Source of the DNA: Carex sylvatica
Taxonomy: Eukaryota > Streptophyta > Magnoliopsida > Poales > Cyperaceae
Length of the DNA stretch: 64,000 bases
Reading direction: 5' to 3'
NCBI GenBank assembly: GCA_964058845.1
Contig: CAXKVR010000130.1
Span: 1 to 64,000 of the forward strand
Part shown: positions 36,591 to 45,200 of the stretch, in pieces
Layout of the letters: every line of letters begins with the position of its first letter
How positions within the stretch are numbered: the first letter of the stretch is position 1
The notes under the pieces: generated by a model
What the model was told of the DNA's origin: nothing
Seen by the model: only the letters and a program-made list of their open reading frames with translations
Database searches by the model: none
Made by a program: the position numbers and the translations under genes

Positions 36591-36814
36591 CCTTCATCTT
36601 ATCACTCTTTTCTTCTCCACCATCTCTGATCCCTCTCGTGCACTATCTAGAACCATCCTTCTCGATTTGTCCGGGAAAGGTGGGTGCCTCTAAACAACTC
36701 TCATTTATTACAACCAATCAACACCGGCCCCTCCTTTCTCCTACCGCAACTCGTGCTATTAAAATCCCAGCAGCTCCCAAATCCAATTCATCTTTTGGAA
36801 AGCAACAAGGCTCC

Positions 36815-37376
36815 ATGGCTGATCTGTTTCTTGGTAGCCCCTTCAGGCGATTTCTGTGGGGCCCAACAGTGCTCCGAGAATGGCAGGGATCATCGGCCGG
36901 TGCCATGGACTGGATCGAGACCCCTTCTTCCCATCTCCTCAAATTCAATGTTCCTGGTAGCTATATATATCCTTTCTTTTGTCCTTTGAATTAATATATA
37001 TCATTTTTACTATTTTGTACTTGAATTTTGGTAGTGCTGGAGTGCTGAATCCTGATTGCGCAATGGAATTTTGATAAATAAAACAGGGTATGGAAAGGAT
37101 CAGATCAAAATTCAGCTGGAGGAGGACAATGTGCTGAGCATCAGGGGCGAGGGTTTAAGTTTAAGTGCGAAAGAAGAGGCACCGAAGGATTCAGTGTGGC
37201 ATGTCAGTGAGAGAGGCAAGGGGGAATTTGCAAGGAATGTCGTGTTGCCAGAGAGCGTCAGAGCCGATCAGATCAAGGCGCAAGTGGAGAATGGTGTTCT
37301 TACTATTGTATTGCCCAAAGAGCCAGCACCGGCCAAACCGAAAACTAGACCCATTCCGGTCTCAAGCAAGCTTTGA
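36815..37376 (+). CDS. HSP15.7: Peroxisomal small heat-shock protein, HSP15.7-like (2 exons, 143 aa)
   Basis: Exons: 36815-36956 and 37087-37376, joined in frame through VPG-YGKDQ. Small heat-shock proteins are ATP-independent chaperones that hold unfolding proteins. The alpha-crystallin domain covers about residues 30-130: SSHLLKFNVPG, NVLSIRGEG, a beta-strand FARNVVLPESV, and the closing GVLTIVLPK. The protein ends in SKL, the canonical type-1 peroxisomal import signal, as in Arabidopsis HSP15.7. No I-x-I/V oligomerisation motif followed by extra domains is added beyond RPIPVSSKL. The start MADLF was chosen because it gives the family's usual N-terminus and length (about 137-145 aa). A Copia element sits 224 bp upstream; see the heat-shock element at 30249. 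Confidence 0.9.
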
Positions 37377-37750
37377 GAGGTGTAGGTATACTTTGGTGTG
37401 AAAATGTAAAAAAAAAAAAAGAATGTGACGCCGAGACTAGAGAGAGAATAATAAGAAAGGAAATGATACTAGTGGTGAAAAACTGGAAATAAGAATCGAT
37501 GATGCATCAGAAGGAACTGATGGGTTTAATCAGCTGAATTTTTTATTATAAAAGTTTGTTATATATATTATTTATCTGCTCCCCTATTTCTTACTGCCTC
37601 TGATTAATTAGTGTTCTTATTAATATCCTTTTCGTTGTATTAAAGTGTGGACTTATGAAGAGTAAATAAGTGAAACTCTGATAATAATGCAATAATTAGG
37701 AAATTCTAAACATATATATTTTGGTTTTTGTTACGCACTGGCTATTATGA
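37377..37750. other. 3' flank of the heat-shock protein gene
   Basis: No gene. Probably contains the 3' UTR; an A-run at 37409 is internal to it. Confidence 0.5.
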
Positions 37751-38184
37751 GATAGCAGTAGTGTGGAAAAAATGTGTCGTGACTAACACGCTGTGATTTT
37801 GGTCACGTGCCGTGATCAAGTTAATTTTTCACGTGTCGTGCCGTGTCGTGATCAAAATTATGAGGGGTGGTCACGGCACGCGAATGGTCACGACACGTGA
37901 GTCACGCCGTGACTCGCATGCTGTGACCAAGTCGTGCCGTGACTTGCGTTCTGTGATCAAGTCATGCCGTGACCAAATCGGTGCTCCTAGTCTCCTATCT
38001 TCTCTCGTGCCGTGTTTCGTGCCGTGTTCCGTGCCGTGCCGTGTCTTCTTTGCTAACAATTAGTCACGACACGAGACACGTGAGGCACGGCATATATCTG
38101 ACATCCGTGCCGTGCCGTGCCGTGCCGTGCCGTTCCGTGACGGAACCGGCTCCGGCATTCCATTTTTCCCACTCTAGATAGCAG
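37751..38184. mobile_element. hAT-type miniature element (TSD GATAGCAG), CGTGC-repeat-rich
   Basis: The element is 37759-38176 (418 bp) with ends TAGTGTGGAAAAA and, inverted, TAGAGTGGGAAAAA; the 8-bp duplication GATAGCAG is perfect (37751-37758, 38177-38184). The interior is built of GTCACG/CGTGAC and CGTGCCGTG words in both orientations, with a (CGTGC)n run near 38106. This explains the strongly biased open frames there. Confidence 0.92.
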
Positions 38185-38451
38185 GTTAATTATTTAAACA
38201 AAGAGATGGTTCCACTGACAACTGCATCAAATTCGATCCATAAAAAGTTCAATTTGGATAATAATTAACTTGTTAACATAGGGAAGCTCCTAGTCGGACT
38301 CGAATGACAATATTTATATACTTTTTTTTCGATGAAAGCCCGTAGATAATGAAGCATTATAATGGCGGAGGCATACTAATGAATACTAATGAGTTGATTT
38401 CACTATTTTTTTTAAATAATAATAAAATAAATTTTTGTTTTATAATTTATA

Positions 38452-38846
38452 ATAAAATATGAGGAGGGTTCAAATGCATTCAAATTTTTGTGCACCCAAA
38501 TGCATCCTATCTTTCAAATCATTTTTCTCTATTTTCAAAGTCCAAATAGTCAATCCGAACCGTTAGATGCGATCTATATATTAAGATGTACTTAGAGACT
38601 TTGAAAATCACTGATTTTATATTTTCTGAACCATTGGATCAGCGATTTTCAAAGTGGTTTAATAAATAGTAAAAAAATTTCAAAAAATGTAAAATTTGGT
38701 CTCCAAGCACATCTTAATATATAAATCGCATCTAACGGTTCGGATTGACTGTTTTGACTTTGAAAACGGAGATAAAAGATATGAAAGATAGGTTGCATTT
38801 GGGTGCACAAAAATTTGGGTGCATTTGAACCCTCCTCATAAAATAT
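38452..38846. mobile_element. Mutator-type miniature element (9-bp TSD ATAAAATAT)
   Basis: The element is 38461-38837. Starts GAGGAGGGTTCAAATGCA and ends with the inverse; the arms carry TTTGGTCTCCAAGCACATC. ATAAAATAT flanks both ends (38452-38460, 38838-38846). The 9-bp duplication assigns this whole family of long-TIR elements in the window to the Mutator superfamily. Confidence 0.85.
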
Positions 38847-38989
38847 TACATGTATAAAAAATTGATTCCTATATTTTTTTTAAATTTAATATATTAATTT
38901 TCATTCTTTTGGACAAGAATATTAAATATAATTTAAGAGGTTTCTAGTGTTTTAAAATTATTTTTAATTAAAAAAATTAAAAACTCATA

Positions 38990-39230
38990 TATAATACTAC
39001 TTATTAAATATGATCTGTCTTACTTGCTACTTTTTTTATTAAAAAAAAATTGATCTCTATTCAATAAATATAATACTACTTATTAAATATGATCTGTCTT
39101 ACTTGCTACTTTTTTTATTAAAAAAAAAAAATTGATCTCTATTCAATAAATATAATACTACTTATTAAATATGATCTGTCTTACTTGCTACTTTTTTTAT
39201 TAAAAAAAAAATTGATCTCTATTCAATAAA
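38990..39230. repeat. Three tandem units of about 80 bp
   Basis: Units start at 38990, 39069 and 39151 with TATAATACTACTTATTAAAT and end TTGATCTCTATTCAATAAA. They differ almost only in the length of an internal A-run, so the array arose recently. Confidence 0.95.
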
Positions 39231-39470
39231 TTTTTACCTCCGTCCTGCCTCCACTGACTGCATACAACATTCTGTTCCTCTTCAAATTCATTCTGGTTAA
39301 TTTGTATAAGCACATTAGAAAATATGCTTATAATCAATTATTAGTTTTCAAATTTTAAATGATAAATTCAAACTCATCAAATTTTCTTCTTGAGACTTCG
39401 TATACATAAAAAAATTTAAAATTTTCAAATTTAAGCATCTTTTTCAATCAATTTTGAGAATTATTTTTTG

Positions 39471-40007
39471 GAGAGCACTAGAGGTGTTCAAACGGTTGGT
39501 TACCGAACTAAAATAATCAAATCAAAATTTTCTCCGATTTTTAAAAATAGAACCGAACCGAATCGATTAAACTTATAAATCAATTAATAACTGAACCGAA
39601 CAAACTGAAGTAAATTTATGTTTGTTCGGTTCAAACCGAAGTAAACATATTGATGCTGTTATTAACGAAAATTACATATGTTCATACACATTGTTCAATT
39701 CCATACAAAATATGTAAATGTTCTAAAATATTTAAACTAAAATGAAAAGAAGGAATAAAATGAAAGAAATGAAGCAATAATTGAACCGAACAAAATATAA
39801 ACTATACTTGAACCAATATAATTCGGTCGGTTCGGTTTAGTCGGTATTGAAAAGTATAAATCAAACCGATCAATTTGAACCAAGATAATTCAAAAATTCA
39901 ACTGAACCGATCCATTTAAACCAAAAAATCAAACCTTTTAAATCAAAATTTTTTTGTTCGGTTGAAAACTGAACAAACCGAACCGTTTGACCACCCCTAG
40001 AGAGCAC
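39471..40007. mobile_element. hAT-type miniature element (TSD GAGAGCAC)
   Basis: The element is 39479-39999 (521 bp) with ends TAGAGGTGTTCAAACGGTT and, inverted, TAGGGGTGGTCAAACGGTT; perfect 8-bp duplication GAGAGCAC (39471-39478, 40000-40007). The interior is rich in GAACCGAAC/GTTCGGTT words. Confidence 0.92.
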
Positions 40008-40554
40008 AGTACAATGAAAGTTGTAAGCTATGTTCGGAGAGGAGTTATTGTCTATCGTCGGTCTCTATGGTAAATAATTTGGGGAGGCTTCAGAGACAGT
40101 GGTTTACCCTCCTGCAGATGTCAGCAGTTTGAGTCTGTTTATCTCCAGTTTGTGAAATTAATTAATACTATGATAACGATAGCACCGAATTTTGTTATTT
40201 AATATCAAGTCAAGTGGTCAAAAAGTAAAAAATAATTGTGTGCATCTTAATACATTATTTTTATGAAAAATATTTATTTTCAAACATTCTAAAAAAATAG
40301 TAAAAAATATCTAAAAAATATAAATTTTTGTCATCAGATATATTTTTATATGAAAATTATGTTGGGCGGTTTAAATTTATAATTTAAACTTTAAATATAT
40401 ATATATATTATAAATATATATTGTGTAAATATATATCTCTATATGTTTAATAGGTACATAGGTAACGTAGTCGGACTTTGGTTAATGTATATATAAGTTG
40501 CCTATTTTTTTTCTTTGAAAACAAAACAAGTTGTCCATTTTAGATGGGACATCC
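40008..40554. other. Spacer with degraded miniature element
   Basis: No gene. 40215-40400 resembles a highly eroded long-TIR miniature element (GTGTGCATC, then AAAAATATAAATTTTTGTCATCAGA). Confidence 0.4.
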
Positions 40555-43095
40555 GAGATTTGGCGGCTATTTTATTATTACCCTCAAATAAAAAGAAAAT
40601 TTTAAAAATATCTTTGTTATTTTTTTTTTTTTCAAAACTGTTCCGACTGCCAGGTCCACGAGGGGCCTGACCGCCTTCATCACGGGCGGATCAGACCCCT
40701 AGCAGACCGCCCCTGCAGGGGGCGGTCCTCTATTTTTTTTTTTTTTAGAGATATTAATATTTTGATTTCAATTATTTTGTGAAGAAAAAGTTTTCTTGTT
40801 TAGAGTGTATGCCAAAAAATAAGACATTTGATATATTTATGAAGTGATGTCGTAACTCTTTATAACTTTGATTTGGTTTGTCAGTTGGATATTACAAGTT
40901 TTAAAAAATTTCAAGCGCTGACAACTTGTTGATCTTCTTCTCTTTATTTCTGATACTAAAACAGTAGTTTAGAGCTACTAAAATATGTACAAACCTCAAA
41001 GTAGATCTATGTTCATGCACAAAGCACCATAGACTGACCTCTGGTATGGTACCAAGTCCAAACTCAGCAGCCAAGCACTAGGCTGTTGGTTGTAGCAATA
41101 ATCTTTTTCGTCTATTTGACTAATTTGCAAAACAAACAATTATTGAATTTCACGATTTCTACTATTTTTAGAGTTATACAGATTTAAGCTAATTGAAATT
41201 GCAAGATAGAATGCTTGAACTAAAGAAATCATGAAGACACTTATCAAGATTTTAAATTGTAATATTTTAAACTTGGTAAAGTGCGTTTGATGTTGTTTCA
41301 ACAGTATACAAACGTTGGTGACGTTTGTAAAATGTTGTAACGATTTATCTAGTAGGAAAATACTGAAAAACTTAATCAAACAAACATGATTTTAACGTCA
41401 AACGTTACAGACGATTATAAAACGTTGTAACGTTTTAATTAAAAAAAATTTCAAAAAATTCTGTTTTTGATCAAGTTTTTATAGTGTTAAATCGTTGATA
41501 ACGTTTTATAAATGTTTATAACGTTTTGATCGATTAACTGAGGTGTCAGAAAATTAAAACATAAATCGCATTTTGAACTAAAATGTTGGTAATGTTTTAG
41601 ATCAAACAACTCATTTTTTAGCTGACACTATAAATATGACTTTGGAGTTTCTTCCCAAAGCATCTTAGCCGACCCTAAACTTCTAAAATGCGATTTTCTG
41701 AGAGCTTTAGTTACTTCATTGTTGTGAGAGCTTAAAACTTCAAAATTCCTCAAACAACCTCAAACCCACTTCACTAATCTCAAATTAGTTTAGATTAAAG
41801 TGATCTATTGAGCGTTTCTCTTGAGTAGCTTAAAGTTAGAGACCTTGTTCTCATCCCTAGGAGGCCGTGTGACTTCCCTTTGTTGTAAGGGCTCTCCGGA
41901 TCTCATTTCTAGTTGACCGATTGACTTTTCTCTTGGATTGTAAGGGCCCAACGGTTCACAAGTTGTAATCCTTTCGTATTGGATAATAGAAAGCGCACCT
42001 AGAAAAGGTTGCGAAGCTCCGAAGACGTAGGCCTTTGTTTTGCCGAACTCCGTTATCATACTGCGTGTCAAATTTCACTAAACTCTTTTATTTACTTTTA
42101 ATTGTAATTATTTTCTATTTTTAGAGCAATTAGTTGTGCCCCTAATTCAACATAGGCAAATGCCACTGGTATAGTGCAATTTATTTGGTACAGGGACCAA
42201 ACTGTAAAAGTGATTACACCAGCATGTAAAAGTGATTACACCAGCATGTAGAGCATAGAGAAATACACAAAATTGACACAAATATCAATTTATTTGAATT
42301 TTTTTATAATTAGTTATGAATTTTCAAAGTTCAGCTTTCGAAAAAACTTTAAATATCCATAACTTTGGTTACGAAAGTCAGATTTGTGCGTATGACCACT
42401 TTTCGGAAAGGGGGGAACCCCCGGGCATCGTGAGAGGCATCCGGAGCGTCAGAATTTCAAAAACACGTCGTTTAGTGCCTAAAAAATTCAGTTTAAGTTT
42501 TCGTATGGAGATTTTGTATGAAACTTTGCAGTCATGTTCTATGATGTCAAGACTGCATGTCAGTCAATTTTCATGATTGTTAAAGATATTTTGCTATGTT
42601 AAACAGAGGTGCAAAGTTGAACTCAAAATGAAACTGTAACTTGTCAACACATACAAATAAACTTTATACAAAGCTCAAAATAAAAATTATTCACAAAATA
42701 AAGTTCATCTAATTAAATAAGCTATCAACACATTGAAATAGTTCGCACAAATGGTCAAGTCCTTCATTAGTGTTATCTTTAGACTTGTGATATCCAACTG
42801 ACAAAATCAAAATTATAAAGAGTTACGACATCAATTTTTTTTGGCATACACTCTGAACAAGAAAAAAATTTCTTCATAAAAATATTAAGATCTCTAAAAT
42901 AAATAAAAAAGAGAGAGGACTGTCCGGCCCCAGTTGGTCTGGTCTCTAGTGGACCGCCTGTTGGAGAGCGGTTTGCTATTGAGAATGGGTCGCCCGTGAA
43001 TTCAGCGGTCGGGGTATTTAAAAAAAAAATCATAGTACGGGGGTATTTTAAATTTTTTTTTTTAAAGGTATTAATAAAAATGGCCGGAGATTTGG
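40555..43095. mobile_element. Long-TIR MULE, non-autonomous (9-bp TSD GAGATTTGG)
   Basis: The element is 40564-43086 (2.52 kb). Its ends are CGGCTATTTTATTATTACC and, inverted, CGGCCATTTTTATTAATACC, inside a perfect 9-bp duplication GAGATTTGG (40555-40563, 43087-43095). The inverted arms extend about 250 bp inward (40564-40815 and 42849-43086) and include matching GC-rich blocks around GCGGTCC, then TTTTTTTAGAGAT and TTCTTGTTTAGAGTGTATGCC-like sequence. No transposase was seen; most of the interior is a solo LTR inserted later. Confidence 0.85.
41079..42157 (+). mobile_element. Solo LTR, 1.07 kb, nested in the MULE (TSD TAGGC)
   Basis: The element is 41084-42152: TGTTGGTTGTAGC..AATTCAACA, with the 5-bp duplication TAGGC at 41079-41083 and 42153-42157. 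CACTATAAATATGAC near 41627 is a likely TATA box on the plus strand, and the following R-U5-like part (GACGTAGGCCTTTG..TTGCCGAAC, near 42024) is typical of plant LTRs. No internal region remains. Confidence 0.85.
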
Positions 43096-43573
43096 TGAAT
43101 GTATATCTAAATCGTCCATTTCATGTGACGTCTGAATCAGATTCGACTCGTTCTTCACAATCCAGGTATTTTGGCCAAATTCGATTTTTTAACCGTCTGA
43201 TTTTTTTTTTTTTAAGAAATGTGGGAGTCATTTCATTAAAACCGAAGAATGGGATTATAAATTTATAATGTCTCGTTCTGGACCATTCGAGAGGAACCGA
43301 TGATGTAGACTGTAGACAGTGTAGAGGCAACTTTGAGCGAATCCAAAGGCAAGTTCTGTTTTTTTTTTTTACCTCAAAGAGACAAAAATCCAATCGTTGC
43401 ACATCAGTACCTACGTGTCTGTTATGCATCTCACCAGCGACACGCGTCTCTCACTTTTAACACATTAGGCCACCTCCCCTCTGCTATAAGGACTCTTTCT
43501 CTCTCTCTCAAAGATAAACAAACAGGAAAAATAGAGGAAACGAAGGAGCAATTTCTGAAAGAAAAAATTGTAA
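43096..43573. other. Spacer before the processed pseudogene
   Basis: No gene. The last 100-150 bp (CTCTCTCTCTC, then purine-rich AGAGGAAACGAAGGAG) may be the 5' UTR of the retrocopied mRNA. Confidence 0.4.
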
Positions 43574-44223
43574 ATAGCATTAGAGTGGATAGTCTTGGGC
43601 ACAGTGCAGAGGCAGTCATGCTTCTCCTCCTAACCCTTCTTTACCTAGACGGGCTCTGGTACGGCCCTTGTTAGCGGTCATTCCATTTTGTTTCCTTCTC
43701 CTGATGGATATCTACTGGAAGTACGAGACCAGGCCAAAATGTGAGCACGGTTCCCATGCTTGCACGGTTCCCATGCTTGCACGGTTGCTGAACAAATGCG
43801 GCACCAGAAATCCATCATGAAGAGCCGAAGGAATGCACTATTGATTGCGGCGACACTGCCATTTTACTGGCTGCTGTTTGCTGTTATGTCTCTGGTTGCC
43901 CGGCTCGATCAGCTTAGTAAGCGTGCCAGTAAGGTCGATCACGAGGATTAGTGTAGTTATAGTGGGATTGAATGGGGTTTGTCTTTCTTAACTTGGTTTT
44001 CCTTTCTGGTTTTCAAAAATGTATGAAACGTTTGTAGCCTCATGAATCTGTTGGTCAATCCTTGGTTATGTTTATTTGACTGTGTGTGTGTGACAAACAG
44101 AGTGTGATATAGACTGTAATTTGTTGGACATTTGTCATGTGACAGGCAATTAGCGTGCTTATTCCAATAAAGAGTATTTCTCTTGTCTGTGCTCACAAAT
44201 GGAAACGGAATTAAAAAAAAAAA
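43574..44223 (+). pseudogene. Processed pseudogene of a BAP31-like ER membrane protein
   Basis: An intronless, broken copy. Fragments in three frames line up with the plant B-cell-receptor-associated-31-like family: ALEWIVLG from 43577 (its start codon is ATA, 43574), then SAEAVM and LLLTLLYLDGL after a 1-bp frameshift, then PFCFLLLMDIYWKYETRP from about 43680, then MRHQKSIMKSRRNALLIAA and a last transmembrane segment ending at 43951. Breaks: lost ATG, early frameshift, an internal deletion with frameshift near 43655, and a 17-bp tandem duplication (GGTTCCCATGCTTGCAC at 43749 and 43766) that shifts frame again. AATAAA at 44166 and an 11-A run ending at 44223 mark the 3' end of the retrocopied transcript. 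Functional relatives are ER proteins of secretory quality control. Family assignment is from memory of its motifs. Confidence 0.78.
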
Positions 44224-45200
44224 TCCTTGGACAGTAAACAATTCGATGCTTGTAGTTGGAGTGAGAATCCATTTTACTTTGAGCTACATTATAAGAGCGT
44301 ATATTCTGAATTGTGCAATAGATGTAGCGACAAATTATACTTTGTTCATCCCAACCTTGTAGTTACTATAAGGGGGCCCTGCGCCTTATAACAAGTCCCT
44401 GACTTATATACTAATTAAAACTGATCTTGTAACTTCCTAAAATCAACACAAATTAATCCTTGATAGTCTTCACAATCCCACAGTTTTAAATTGAGCAACG
44501 CAACCAGAAGCCGACTGAGAATTCTCTGTTACTGATTTCGTTGGCCTATGAAGATCAAATTAGGCCTCCATTAGTGCCTTGTATTCTAATTAGCATCTAA
44601 TTACCGAATCAACTGGTAGAAGATGTTGAATTGGTTCATACAGTACTGACCCCTGACATGTCCTCTTGCAAAATTATGCGTTCAGACATTATATCATAAT
44701 TAATTAGATGACTCTGCTGCGTTAATAATTAAAGCAGAGATGAATGTTTCTTATGAATCACTTCGAGGCACAAACCAGTAGCCTATCACCAAAATTTGCA
44801 GAGAATTAACATAGCCATTTGCCCCATGTACAGAACTATTATTGGCACCAGGAACTAAAAATTTAATATAAGTTTAGGCAAATATGTCACAAAATAGCAT
44901 TTTAGCAAGTTAAAACTGCGACTTCAATCAGGTTTTAAAACAATAAACCTAACTCTGACCAAAATAGTGCCCACCCATTTCTTGTTGAAATATATACACT
45001 GACAAGCGTGTCAGATAGGCAAAAGACAAGCTTTAAGGACATTGCAGAAAATCTTTTAGTAGACAGCACAAGATAGCAGTATCTTAACAGACAAATATAA
45101 AGCTCAAATGCAAATGCTTAGATCAAATAACCAACTTGTCACTTGAGAAAGCAATTAAAATTTCTTCAAGCTTTTCTCAGCAATGACCTAATGTTACCAT
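44224..45200. other. Gene-free spacer
   Basis: No gene or delimited element seen. Confidence 0.45.

Larger units (their letters stand above)
30271..36595 (+). mobile_element. Copia retrotransposon with scrambled 5' end (TSD CCTTC)
   Basis: The outer limits are 30276 and 36590, both proper LTR termini (TGTTGG..CAACA), flanked by CCTTC at 30271-30275 and 36591-36595, so the whole is one insertion. Order inside: first 62 bp of an LTR (+), inverted leader (30338-30870), inverted primer-binding site (30871-30883), complete inverted LTR (30886-31685), gag from its middle onward (+), pol (+), polypurine tract, complete 3' LTR (+). Gag's N-terminal half is missing. The coding part lies in one frame interrupted by four stop codons. 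Domain order PR-INT-RT-RNaseH identifies Copia. Confidence 0.9.

Noticed and set aside
36718..36948. Frames on both strands overlapping HSP15.7-like exon 1
   Set aside because: Shadows of the real exon; only the frame starting at 36815 splices to the alpha-crystallin exon and ends in SKL.
37812..38181. Arg/Ser/Cys-rich frames with repeated SCRD/PCR motifs
   Set aside because: Arise from CGTGC-type repeats inside the hAT element 37759-38176.
41805..42071. 88-codon minus-strand frame
   Set aside because: Lies wholly in the R-U5 part of the solo LTR 41084-42152.
43333..43674. 113-codon frame upstream of the BAP31-like remnant as a gene of its own
   Set aside because: Its last part (AVMLLLLTLLYLDGL) is one frame of the pseudogene; the rest is leader sequence.
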